Under the pieces are notes generated by a model, which made no database searches, was not told where the DNA came from, and saw only the letters and a program-made list of their open reading frames with translations. Position numbers and translations under genes: made by a program. This document shows, piece by piece, positions 42,623 to 50,284 of a stretch of DNA of 64,000 nt. This stretch comes from Pedobacter nutrimenti (GTDB lineage: Bacteria; Bacteroidota; Bacteroidia; Sphingobacteriales; Sphingobacteriaceae): NCBI RefSeq assembly GCF_003208655.1, contig NZ_QKLU01000001.1, positions 1,027,840 through 1,091,839 on the forward strand, read 5' to 3'. How positions within the stretch are numbered: position 1 is the first letter of the stretch; each line of letters starts with the position of its first letter.

Positions 42623-43645
42623 ATGAAAAAAATAGGATTCTTATCGTTTGGCCATTGGGCAAAGCATCCGTCTTACCAAACAAAAACAGCAGGTGATACC
42701 TTGCTTCAATCTATTGATTTAGCCGTGGCAGCAGAAGAAATAGGGATTGATGGCGCTTACTTCAGGGTCCATCACTTTGCCAATCAGCTGGCCTCCCCCT
42801 TCCCTTTGCTGGCGGCCATTGGTGCCAAAACCAGTAAAATTGAAATCGGTACAGGTGTCATTGACATGCGGTACGAAAATCCATTGTATATGGTGGAAGA
42901 TGCCGGCGCTGCCGATTTAATTTCGGGCGGCCGTTTACAATTGGGCATCAGCAGGGGGTCTCCAGAGCAGGTCATTGAAGGCTGGCGCCACTTTGGTTAC
43001 CAACCGGCTGAAGGCGAAACCGATACCGATATGGGCCGTCAAAAAGGGCTCGAGTTTTTTGAGCAACTCAAAGGTCAGGGCTTTGCAGAACCCAATCCCA
43101 ATCCCATGTTCCCCAATCCTCCGGGCCTGCTGCGTTTGGAACCCCATGCTCCGGGCTTGCGGGACCGCATCTGGTGGGGATCGGCATCCAATGCTACAGC
43201 AGTATGGGCCGGGAAAACGGGCATGAACCTGCAAAGTTCTACCCTGAAATTTGATGAAAACGGCAAACCCTTTCACGTCCAGCAGGCCGAGCAAATCCGT
43301 TTGTTTAAACAAGCATGGAAAGAAGCCGGACACCAGCGTGAGCCCAGGGTTTCGGTAAGCCGTTCCATTTTTGCGCTGGTCAATGACCAGGACCGCTATT
43401 ACTTTGGTCAGCAGGCCGAAAAGACCGATAAATTGGGCGTTCTGGAAATGGACAGACGCGCCATTTTTGGCCGGAGTTATGCCGCAGAACCCGATCAGCT
43501 CATTGAAGAACTGGCCAAAGACGAGGCCATTCAGGAAGCAGATACAGTTCTTCTGACCATTCCAAATACCTTAGGTGTGGCCTATAATGTGCATGTGCTT
43601 TCTGCGATACTGGAACATGTTGCCCCCGGGCTGGGATGGCGGTAA
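42623..43645 (+). CDS. LLM-class flavin-dependent oxidoreductase
   Basis: A 340-residue luciferase-like monooxygenase family TIM barrel. GAYFRVHHFANQLASPFPLL, SKIEIGTGVIDMRYENPLYM, the LISGGRLQLGISRGSPEQVI block and an NTLGVAYNVHVLSAILEHV tail are typical. It uses FMN or F420-like cofactors supplied by a reductase; the substrate is unknown. It is followed 13 bp later by an FAD-dependent monooxygenase gene, so the two form an operon. The sequence CGGAGGTCTAC 28 bp before it recurs before the next gene. Confidence 0.88.
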   Translation: MKKIGFLSFGHWAKHPSYQTKTAGDTLLQSIDLAVAAEEIGIDGAYFRVHHFANQLASPFPLLAAIGAKTSKIEIGTGVIDMRYENPLYMVEDAGAADLISGGRLQLGISRGSPEQVIEGWRHFGYQPAEGETDTDMGRQKGLEFFEQLKGQGFAEPNPNPMFPNPPGLLRLEPHAPGLRDRIWWGSASNATAVWAGKTGMNLQSSTLKFDENGKPFHVQQAEQIRLFKQAWKEAGHQREPRVSVSRSIFALVNDQDRYYFGQQAEKTDKLGVLEMDRRAIFGRSYAAEPDQLIEELAKDEAIQEADTVLLTIPNTLGVAYNVHVLSAILEHVAPGLGWR

Positions 43646-43647
43646 AC

Positions 43648-43652
43648 GGAGG
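43648..43652 (+). promoter_or_regulatory. Strong Shine-Dalgarno GGAGG for the FAD monooxygenase
   Basis: GGAGG lies 6 bp before the ATG at 43659. Strong Shine-Dalgarno sequences are rare in Bacteroidota, and this one fixes the start, excluding the earlier frame beginning at 43575 inside the LLM gene. Confidence 0.7.
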
Positions 43653-43658
43653 TCTACG

Positions 43659-44750
43659 ATGTTAAATAAAATCCGGTATAAAACCAAAATTGCCATCATC
43701 GGTGCCGGACATGCTGGACTGTCGGCTGCCTATCACTTAAAGAAACTGGGCTTAAATATAGGCCCGGATTTCATTATTCTGGATAGTGCCCCGCAGCCCG
43801 GCGGTGCCTGGCAATTCAGGTGGCCTTCGCTGACCTTGAGCACGGTGAACAGAATTCACGATTTACCAGGCCTGTCTTTTGAAGAAACCATTGGAGCAAA
43901 TGAACCCCAGGTGCAGGCCAATGTCGCTGTGCCGCGTTACTACAATTTGTACGAAAAGAAATTTGGGATCCAGGTGTATCGGCCGGTAGTCGTCGAAAAG
44001 GTTTATGCACATCAGCAGCGGTTTTACATCGATTCCTCCACCACTTTATTTTCTGCCCTGGGCATCATCAATGCAACCGGCACCTGGGAAAACCCCTATA
44101 TTCCGGACTATCCGGGCGCTGATCTTTTTCAGGGCGAGCAATTACATACCAGGGATTTTAAGTCTGCAGATTATTTTAAAAACAAACACGTCATTGTAGT
44201 GGGCGGTGGTATTTCGGCCATTCAGCTGCTGGATCAGATTTCAAAAGTGACCACCACCACATGGGTTACCCGGCGCCCACCCGAATTCAGGGCTGGGCCT
44301 TTTGATGAAGGAGCGGGCCATAAAGCCGTTGCTATGGTTGAAGAAAGGGTCAGAAAAGGCTTAGTGCCCCTATCTGTGGTTTCTGTGACCGGCTTGCCCC
44401 TTTCGCCCGAAGTGATCAGTATGGAAAAACGAGGCGTATTAAAACGTTTCCCCATGTTTAGTGAACTGACCAGGTATGGCGTAAAATGGGAAGACGGGAA
44501 AGAAGAAAAAGCAGATGTCATTTTGTGGAATACCGGCTTTAAAAGTGCCTTAGATCATTTAAATCCGGTTTTACCCAGAGAAGAAAATGGCGGGATCATC
44601 ATGGCAGGCCGGCTGGCCACCCAGGTTGCCAAACAGCCCCGCATCCATTTGGTCGGGTACGGCCCCTCCGCATCTACTATTGGGGCCAATCGTGCCGGAA
44701 GTGCAGCAGCCAGGGAGCTCATGGATACATTGGGGGCGCTATTCCCCTAG
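43659..44750 (+). CDS. FAD-dependent monooxygenase/oxidoreductase (flavin-containing monooxygenase-like)
   Basis: A 363-residue protein with two Rossmann motifs: KIAIIGAGHAGLSAAYHLKK (FAD) and HVIVVGGGISAIQLLDQISK (NADPH). Between them PQPGGAWQFRWPSLTLSTVN resembles FMO and Baeyer-Villiger-type enzymes. It is shorter than full-length FMOs. With the LLM oxidoreductase directly before it (13 bp) it probably serves a common oxidative step on a small organic molecule. The substrate is unknown. The end overlaps the convergent 44747 gene by 4 bp. Confidence 0.88.
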   Translation: MLNKIRYKTKIAIIGAGHAGLSAAYHLKKLGLNIGPDFIILDSAPQPGGAWQFRWPSLTLSTVNRIHDLPGLSFEETIGANEPQVQANVAVPRYYNLYEKKFGIQVYRPVVVEKVYAHQQRFYIDSSTTLFSALGIINATGTWENPYIPDYPGADLFQGEQLHTRDFKSADYFKNKHVIVVGGGISAIQLLDQISKVTTTTWVTRRPPEFRAGPFDEGAGHKAVAMVEERVRKGLVPLSVVSVTGLPLSPEVISMEKRGVLKRFPMFSELTRYGVKWEDGKEEKADVILWNTGFKSALDHLNPVLPREENGGIIMAGRLATQVAKQPRIHLVGYGPSASTIGANRAGSAAARELMDTLGALFP

Positions 44751-45133
44751 TGCTGCGCCCTGGTCGCTTTATCAAAAGACAACACCAGATTCTTCTGATC
44801 GATCTCTGATAAAGAAAGTTCATGCGTATCTTTTCCAAGACCAGTGGTAAAATAAACCGCCGCTTTAACTGTTTTTCCTTTTTCGAGCCCATCTTCAAAC
44901 AACGCAATTCCAAACAAGGTTTTATCTACTTTAGAGGAGGCAATAATGCTTACCGTACCTAAATCATAGTTGCCATTATTTTTTAAGGTAACCACGCCAT
45001 CTTTATAAGTATAACTGAGTCCTTTAACTGTCGCTAGATAAGTTTTGTTTTTACTGGTCAGGGGCCGGTAGGTTTGTGCATATCCAGAAATTCCGGCAGT
45101 CAATAAAAATGAGGCCAACAAGATCTTTTTCAT
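44747..45133 (-). CDS. Small exported protein of unknown function
   Basis: A 128-residue protein from the ATG at 45133 with a clear signal peptide (MKKILLASFLLTAGISGYAQ). The rest is beta-rich: SYTYKDGVVTLKNNGNYDLG, VDKTLFGIALFEDGLEKGKT. It may be a small immunoglobulin-like periplasmic protein; no family is recognised. A longer start at 45154 exists but would put 7 residues before the signal. Confidence 0.75.
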   Translation of the reverse strand: MKKILLASFLLTAGISGYAQTYRPLTSKNKTYLATVKGLSYTYKDGVVTLKNNGNYDLGTVSIIASSKVDKTLFGIALFEDGLEKGKTVKAAVYFTTGLGKDTHELSLSEIDQKNLVLSFDKATRAQH

Positions 45134-45230
45134 ATGTTTTTCAGGTTTACACAAAAATAGTTTTTAAGCTAAATATTTCAAAGGACAGCAGAAATCATGA
45201 TGATTGGAAGACTTATTAAAAAAGAACTTA

Positions 45231-45283
45231 AAATGTATATTCCGGTTTTAGGGCTTTCCCCGCTTTCGCCGAAATATACATTT
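45231..45283 (-). terminator. Probable terminator of the alpha/beta hydrolase gene
   Basis: AAATGTATATT (45231-45241) and AATATACATTT (45273-45283) are perfect 11-bp arms with a partly paired GC-rich loop. The hairpin lies 16 bp beyond the stop (45299) of the minus-strand gene, and a run of T follows a few bases later on that strand. Confidence 0.6.
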
Positions 45284-45298
45284 GTTATAGCTGGGACC

Positions 45299-46477
45299 TT
45301 AGTGGAGCACCTCTTTCAGCCAGGCATCGACCTCCTGAACCAATCTTAAAGGATTGTTTCCCTGACAATGGGCATCTGCACCAGTTTCGGCGTCTAAGAC
45401 AACAAGGCGCTTTTTGGTAGATGGAATCGCATTGTGCCATTTCTGCGTCTGTTCTTTCCATACGCTTCCTTCCTGCTGGCCGAGCACGGACAGAAACGGA
45501 ACCTGAACACGGCCTGGATCTACGGCCACAGTTCCCCAGCGTTGCATCATTTCAGCTACATCTGCAACGCCCGCTTTCCACATCAGTACCTGAAAGTTGT
45601 TCTGGGCGACCTCGGATTTTTCGGCACCTTTAGTCTGGGCCTCCTGTTTTGCCACACCTGCAAATAATTCTTCGGGACAGCTAAGCGCCGGAGTGGCAAT
45701 CACTGCAGCCAGTCGTGGCTCATAGGCCGCTGCACGGCAGGCAAAATAACCACCAAGACTCATGCCCAGCAAAGCCAGTTTGCGGGGTTCTATGGCAAAG
45801 CGCGAAATCAGTTCATCAATTACCGCCGATATAGAGTGCTCGGTCTCTGGTTCCCAATAAAGCCCCTGTTCTTGTACGAGCCCCTGCCCCGGAAGGTCGA
45901 CCAACGCAACAGCATAACCCCGGTTTAGGTAATAACGGCCTTGCGATAAAAATCTATCCTCATGGCAGGTGTCGGCTCCTCCGATGATCAATAAGGTAGG
46001 TGCCTCAGGATCGCTGCCTGCATAAAAATGTCCTGGCAATTCACCTCCCTGATAAGCAACGCTAAACCGGGTCGCAGAAATCCCCAATTCTACCATCGCC
46101 TGGTCAAAGTACTTCTGACTGGTCCGCAGCAGTGTTGCGAAACGTTCGCCAGGAACCACAAATTGCCAGGCCGAACGGTAGCAGGCAAATGCCTTTAGCC
46201 TAGCTTCCCCTGCAGCAACCGGGCATCCGCGTTTCAACCAAACATCGGCTTGAGCGTTTAATATTTCGCCTTGGCCTTCGAAAGCACGTGTCCAGGACTC
46301 CGCGTTTCCATCTTCAATCTGTGTGGCAATATAAAAGGCTTCGCCCGCAGACAAACCGCCTGTTGGCCCCCAACCAAGTGCACCCAGAAAAAAAAGATCC
46401 ATATTCGGATCGGAGAAACGGTAACGCTGACTCAGGCGCTGGGTGGAATAATCTTTTTGATTTTCTTTTGTATCCAT
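45299..46477 (-). CDS. Alpha/beta hydrolase (dihydroxypseudooxynicotine hydrolase/FrsA-like)
   Basis: A 392-residue cytosolic protein with a long N-terminal helical lid (about residues 40-150) and an alpha/beta core. GMSLGGYFACRAAAYEP has the nucleophilic Ser in G-x-S-x-G, and DAETGADAHCQGNNP near the end has the catalytic Asp-His pair. This layout is that of the FrsA/2,6-dihydroxypseudooxynicotine hydrolase group, where C-C bonds are cut; the substrate here is unknown. It is GC-richer than the neighbouring cassette. Confidence 0.85.
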   Translation of the reverse strand: MDTKENQKDYSTQRLSQRYRFSDPNMDLFFLGALGWGPTGGLSAGEAFYIATQIEDGNAESWTRAFEGQGEILNAQADVWLKRGCPVAAGEARLKAFACYRSAWQFVVPGERFATLLRTSQKYFDQAMVELGISATRFSVAYQGGELPGHFYAGSDPEAPTLLIIGGADTCHEDRFLSQGRYYLNRGYAVALVDLPGQGLVQEQGLYWEPETEHSISAVIDELISRFAIEPRKLALLGMSLGGYFACRAAAYEPRLAAVIATPALSCPEELFAGVAKQEAQTKGAEKSEVAQNNFQVLMWKAGVADVAEMMQRWGTVAVDPGRVQVPFLSVLGQQEGSVWKEQTQKWHNAIPSTKKRLVVLDAETGADAHCQGNNPLRLVQEVDAWLKEVLH

Positions 46478-46625
46478 CTGTTGTTAAATTAAGTTACACA
46501 GGTTTATAAAACAGGTTCCGCAACAAAACTCAGTAGCCCATTTTTTGATGCTGTCGTAAAGCAAAACTAATTGTAACTTTAGGATTAAAATAACCGATTA
46601 ACTAGTAATAATAGTCGCAAAAATT

Positions 46626-47576
46626 ATGAAAACAGAAAAAGACTTAAGTACTTTTTTGCAGTTCACAAATAAAATTGGTTACGATATTGGGAAAGATGCG
46701 GCGCAAAATCTGGAAGTTCATTTTCAAAAGACTTTTGATTTTATGCCCGAATTGGCGATGTTCATGATGTCCTATACGGTAAAGAAAACATTCTCGCGCC
46801 AAACGCAGGCCCCCAGGTTTATCGAGGATGGCATTTGTTTTTATTTTAAGAACATATTGGCAGCAGATAAATCCGAGGGTACCGGGGAAAAATCAAATGT
46901 ACCCTCAGCAGCACCTTGCGTGCATGTGTTTCCGGCCTCACGCATCTCCACAAGTACCTTCAAAAAAGGCCACCAGGTAAACATCGTGACCCTATTTATC
47001 CGCGCTGCTTATCTGAAAAGTTTTTTAAAGGATGATGCTGCACAGTTCGGTTATCTGTTTAACAACCGCAATGATTTTTTAATAGAGGAAATCATGACCG
47101 ATGATATTTTGCGCACCGTGAATGAGCTTGCAAAAATCGACGAAACAAGTATTTTGACTGCTTATTACTACAAACTCAAAGCAATGGAATTGCTTTTCCA
47201 TTTATTCACGAGTTTAAGCAAGCGGGAGAAAACAGCGCACAGCAAACTCAGCCAAAGTGAAATTGACGCCATTTATAAAGTACGTGCCAAACTTATATCC
47301 TCTTTAAGCGCCCCGGTCCCTATTTCCGAATTGAAACAGATTGCTGCCATGAACGAATTGAAAATGCGCCATATTTTTATTCAGGTATTTGGCATGGGCA
47401 TCTATGATTACTACCAATACTGGCGAATCAAAGAAGCTGCACGGCTGCTCAGGGAACAAAGGCTTTCGGTTTCACAGGCAGGTTACGAACTGGGCTTTAC
47501 CAACCTCAGTCATTTTTCGAGGGTTTTTGAACGGCATATGGGAATGAAACCCAAAAAATATGCGATGCTTTCCTAA
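46626..47576 (+). CDS. AraC family transcriptional regulator
   Basis: A 316-residue protein. The N-terminal 200 residues have no close family I can name. The C-terminal AraC domain has VPISELKQIAAMNELKMRHI (first HTH) and YELGFTNLSHFSRVFERHMG with MKPKKYAML (second HTH and signature). It is read divergently from the alpha/beta hydrolase, about 150 bp apart, so it may regulate it (inference). Confidence 0.9.
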   Translation: MKTEKDLSTFLQFTNKIGYDIGKDAAQNLEVHFQKTFDFMPELAMFMMSYTVKKTFSRQTQAPRFIEDGICFYFKNILAADKSEGTGEKSNVPSAAPCVHVFPASRISTSTFKKGHQVNIVTLFIRAAYLKSFLKDDAAQFGYLFNNRNDFLIEEIMTDDILRTVNELAKIDETSILTAYYYKLKAMELLFHLFTSLSKREKTAHSKLSQSEIDAIYKVRAKLISSLSAPVPISELKQIAAMNELKMRHIFIQVFGMGIYDYYQYWRIKEAARLLREQRLSVSQAGYELGFTNLSHFSRVFERHMGMKPKKYAMLS

Positions 47577-47593
47577 ATGGTAAAATATCCCTT

Positions 47594-47653
47594 AACACCG
47601 CTCACTACTGGCATTCCTTAAGGCTAACCAGCCCGAAGGTATTGAGCGGTGTT
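47594..47653. repeat. Inverted repeat enclosing the left 43-bp repeat
   Basis: AACACCGCTCA (47594-47604) and TGAGCGGTGTT (47643-47653) are perfect 11-bp arms around a 38-nt loop. The loop has the palindrome CCTTAAGG and CTGG/CCAG arms. It lies between convergent AraC and oxidoreductase genes, so it may also act as a terminator. Confidence 0.7.
47597..47639. repeat. 43-bp direct repeat, left copy
   Basis: This 43-bp sequence (starting ACCGCTCACTACTGGCATTC) recurs at 50162-50204 in the same orientation with two mismatches. The copies enclose about 2.5 kb with three AT-rich genes. On the minus strand both copies can encode GLVSLKEC followed by one residue and a stop. Confidence 0.88.
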
Positions 47654-47661
47654 TGAAAGCA

Positions 47662-48330
47662 CTAGCCCCTTTCAAGAAAATTTTTAGCTTCTTTGAGTGT
47701 TAAAGGCTTCCCCACCGCGCCAAATTCATTAAGGTCCCCAAAAACTTCCATACGGATAGATTGATCTATACCACCAATATATAAGGGTTCAAATCCGCTA
47801 TCCGCAATCAACTCTTCAATATGCTTATTATTGCTGGCGCTATCCGAGGCATAGAAAAGTACTTTCCTATCAGGACTTAAAAATGCTGCTCCAGATAAGG
47901 ATGGCGCCCCCAAGGTCCCAAAGGCCTTTACAAGACTTGCATCAGTTGGAACCAATGCCAAAATTGTTTCACCAGCTGAAACATCTTTATCAATAATCTT
48001 TTTAAAACGCCCATTGCCATCAGGCTCAATAGGATTAGATACATCAACTATTATTTTCTGCTTCAACTCCACTTCATATTGCTCTAAAAACTCTTTAATC
48101 TTTTCAAAGTAAATGGCTGGAATAACCACATCGGCTTTTCCAATTGCAACAGATATCTCTTCTGCAGTTGCCAAATCACCTAATTCTGAAGCAATTTTTT
48201 TGGCTTTTTCAATTTCTCTGGAAGAAAGTATAACCGGATGATTCCCCTTTATAAGATTGCTTGCAATAGCTTTACCAATACTCCCTAAACCGATAATAGC
48301 AACTTTTGTTTTTTGATTGATGGTGTTCAT
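47662..48330 (-). CDS. NADP-binding oxidoreductase, F420-dependent NADP reductase-like
   Basis: A 222-residue protein with VAIIGLGSIGKAIASNLIKG (Rossmann NADP site), ILSSREIEKAKKIASELGDL, ADVVIPAIYFEKIKEFLEQY and VDVSNPIEPDGNGR. The domain order is that of the NADPH-dependent F420 reductase/COG2085 family, which in non-F420 organisms is an NADPH oxidoreductase of unknown substrate. It is part of the AT-rich cassette with the haloalkane dehalogenase. Confidence 0.85.
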   Translation of the reverse strand: MNTINQKTKVAIIGLGSIGKAIASNLIKGNHPVILSSREIEKAKKIASELGDLATAEEISVAIGKADVVIPAIYFEKIKEFLEQYEVELKQKIIVDVSNPIEPDGNGRFKKIIDKDVSAGETILALVPTDASLVKAFGTLGAPSLSGAAFLSPDRKVLFYASDSASNNKHIEELIADSGFEPLYIGGIDQSIRMEVFGDLNEFGAVGKPLTLKEAKNFLERG

Positions 48331-48361
48331 TACTTTATATTTTTACAACATTAAAACTGGC

Positions 48362-48410
48362 AGAAAGCTAAAAGCCGGTTATCCTATCAGAAGCCGTATT
48401 TTAGCTTTCT
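48362..48410 (-). terminator. Hairpin after the dehalogenase gene
   Basis: AGAAAGCTAAAA (48362-48373) and TTTTAGCTTTCT (48399-48410) are perfect 12-bp arms around 25 nt. It lies about 40 bp beyond the dehalogenase stop on the minus strand and 32 bp before the next start, so it probably terminates or attenuates. Confidence 0.6.
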
Positions 48411-48450
48411 ATTAAAAGACCTTTCCCAAATCAGGAACAGGAAACAATGA

Positions 48451-49416
48451 TCATCGGTTCAGGTGCTTAATCCAGGTGGATATGGCTTCCCCAATTTCTA
48501 CAGGTGAATCTTCCTGAAGATGATGATGTCCCTTCACTGCCATTTTTGTTTGATTTGACCATGTATTGCATATATTTTTTTCATCTTGAGATAATGTCCC
48601 CGGTACAGCTTCAATAAACAATTTAGGTATGGTACTTTTAGCCATGAAATCACTATTTTCATTGACAATTTTCACTATATTTTTTGGCTCTCCATCAATA
48701 GGCAGTTGTCGTACCCAGCTGAGCATAGCTTTGCGGTCACTACCAGGTCTTAGAAAAGGACGCCGGTATTGATTCATTTCTTCAGCTGACATTTCACGCA
48801 GTATTGATTTTGGTAAAATCATCTCTATAAAGAGGTTTTGTTCCAGCACCATATTTTCTCCTTTTTCAGAACGCAAATCCTGAAAAAGTTGACGTGCCGG
48901 CATTGGCATTTCATTCCAATAACGAGGGCCAACCACAGATTCCATATATGCAATTCCTTTTACAGCTTCAGGATGACGCCGGCTCCAATCAAATGCCAAC
49001 GCCCCTCCCCAATCATGAACAATGAATATTATATTATTTTTAACATTCAATTTTTCAAGTAATTTTTCCAGATATTTTTGATTCTCTTCAAAGCTGTAAG
49101 GAACATTATCGGGTAATTTGTCAGAATCTCCCATTCCGATCAGGTCCGGGGCAATGCACCTCCCCTGCCCCTCTAACAGAGGTATTATATTCCTCCAAAT
49201 ATAAGATGAGGTTGGATTGCCATGTAAAAACACAATTGGGTCACCGGTGCCTGCTTCGATATAGGCCATTTTAAGACCGTCTATTTCTTTGATTTTTTTT
49301 TCCATTTTTTTCTTTTTTAAGTCATATAAATTATTGTTTCCAGACATTCTTCCGGCAGAGGTCATTGCAATAGTTGTGATGATTAATGCAACAATTATTA
49401 AAAGCCATTTTTTCAT
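48451..49416 (-). CDS. Haloalkane dehalogenase (HLD-II, LinB/DhaA-like), exported
   Basis: A 321-residue enzyme with the complete HLD-II catalytic set: Asn67 in HGNPTSSYIW (halide contact), Asp135-Trp136 in VHDWGGALAFDW (nucleophile), Glu159 in YMESVVGPRYW and His298 in GHHHLQEDSP. The order and spacing follow LinB and DhaA. It hydrolyses halogenated alkanes to alcohols. A hydrophobic N-terminus (MKKWLLIIVALIITTIA) indicates export or membrane anchoring. The ATG at 49416 is used; the longer frame begins with TTG. It is divergent from a MarR gene across a large palindrome. Confidence 0.88.
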   Translation of the reverse strand: MKKWLLIIVALIITTIAMTSAGRMSGNNNLYDLKKKKMEKKIKEIDGLKMAYIEAGTGDPIVFLHGNPTSSYIWRNIIPLLEGQGRCIAPDLIGMGDSDKLPDNVPYSFEENQKYLEKLLEKLNVKNNIIFIVHDWGGALAFDWSRRHPEAVKGIAYMESVVGPRYWNEMPMPARQLFQDLRSEKGENMVLEQNLFIEMILPKSILREMSAEEMNQYRRPFLRPGSDRKAMLSWVRQLPIDGEPKNIVKIVNENSDFMAKSTIPKLFIEAVPGTLSQDEKNICNTWSNQTKMAVKGHHHLQEDSPVEIGEAISTWIKHLNR

Positions 49417-49435
49417 TCTACATCGGTTAGCTGAA

Positions 49436-49495
49436 TAAATTAAAACATAAATGATATAATTCAAAACAAATATATATCATTTATGTTTTAATTTA
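49436..49495. promoter_or_regulatory. 23-bp inverted repeat, operator between dehalogenase and MarR genes
   Basis: Perfect arms 49436-49458 and 49473-49495 (containing AACATAAATGATATA and its complement) with a 14-bp centre. It spans the promoter of the minus-strand dehalogenase: a -7 box TATATTTG (minus, 49467-49474) and a TTG at 49496-49498 lie 21 bp apart. A MarR dimer is the likely ligand. Confidence 0.75.
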
Positions 49496-49536
49496 CAATG
49501 AAAAAAAAATTATTTTTACCACAAATGAGGTAATGA

Positions 49537-50130
49537 ATGAATAAAACAGCTGAATTGGTAAGATTGTGGGCTAAATTTGAAGAGCAAAATGAAGGCGCTG
49601 AAATAGAAGATTTTTGTCAGGCCATGCTGTTGGCAAAAAATGAACAAGACGATAAATTTTTAGGTGGGGTTGTTCCTGCAGATGTATACGGAAAAATAGC
49701 CAAAACAATTGGAAGAATATCTAAGCTTCATTCACATCATGCCCAAATGGCATTGAAAGTATGTGGCATAAATAACTTTGAAGATTTCATATTTCTAAAC
49801 ACTATTCATGTTTTGAAAAATGCCAATAAAACAGAAGTGATCACAAGAAATTTTTCGGAGTTGTCTTCTGGCTTATTAATTCTCGAAAGATTAAAACAAA
49901 ATGGATTTATAACTGAACAAACCAACAATAAAGACAAACGCTCCAAAATTCTTACCACAACCGCCAAAGGGACGAAAGTCCTTAAAGAAGCTTATGAGAT
50001 TATGTCAGAATTGAACGAATCCTATTTTGGCGCATTAAAAGCCGAAGATATCGAACTGTGTATAAAATTAATTGCACCAGTTGAGATGAAACTCTCTGAA
50101 ATCTGGACAAAAAACAAAAAGAAGATATAA
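49537..50130 (+). CDS. MarR-like winged-helix regulator
   Basis: A 197-residue protein. An N-terminal helix-rich part precedes the winged helix with NFEDFIFLNTIHVLKNANKT, NFSELSSGLLILERLKQNGF and the wing ITEQTNNKDKRSKILTTTAK. The D-K-R-S wing is the MarR signature. It is divergent from the dehalogenase, 120 bp apart with the operator between them, so it very likely controls the dehalogenase and itself. Slightly longer than a minimal MarR protein. Confidence 0.82.
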   Translation: MNKTAELVRLWAKFEEQNEGAEIEDFCQAMLLAKNEQDDKFLGGVVPADVYGKIAKTIGRISKLHSHHAQMALKVCGINNFEDFIFLNTIHVLKNANKTEVITRNFSELSSGLLILERLKQNGFITEQTNNKDKRSKILTTTAKGTKVLKEAYEIMSELNESYFGALKAEDIELCIKLIAPVEMKLSEIWTKNKKKI

Positions 50131-50161
50131 CTTCCTGATCGACAGAATTGATCCGCTTCCA

Positions 50162-50204
50162 ACCGCTCACTACCGGCATTCCTTAAGGCTAACCAGCCCG
50201 CAGG
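50162..50204. repeat. 43-bp direct repeat, right copy
   Basis: Matches 47597-47639 with two mismatches. It overlaps the 3' end of the mini-lipoprotein gene at 50170-50253 (minus), so this copy is the intact gene end and the left one looks like a duplicate. Confidence 0.88.
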
Positions 50205-50253
50205 ATAGCCCTAACAAAAGGACCAACAGTTGGAGGGTTAAATAACGTTTCAT
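50170..50253 (-). CDS. Putative 27-residue mini-lipoprotein
   Basis: ATG at 50253 opens MKRYLTLQLLVLLLGLSCGL and continues VSLKECR to a TAG at 50170-50172. The basic start, hydrophobic core and LGLSC lipobox form a lipoprotein signal, and the mature part would be only 10 residues. It lies 31 bp after the serine hydrolase stop on the same strand, so it may be co-transcribed. The last 9 residues are repeated in the left 43-bp copy. Small, so coding is not certain. Confidence 0.45.
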   Translation of the reverse strand: MKRYLTLQLLVLLLGLSCGLVSLKECR

Positions 50254-50284
50254 CTTAAGGTTTAGATAAGGTTACTTAAAAAAT

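Noticed and set aside
42585..43657. Identical CGGAGGTCTAC before the LLM gene and before the FAD monooxygenase gene
   Set aside because: The second copy is a normal Shine-Dalgarno; the first lies 28 bp before its ATG and is probably chance.
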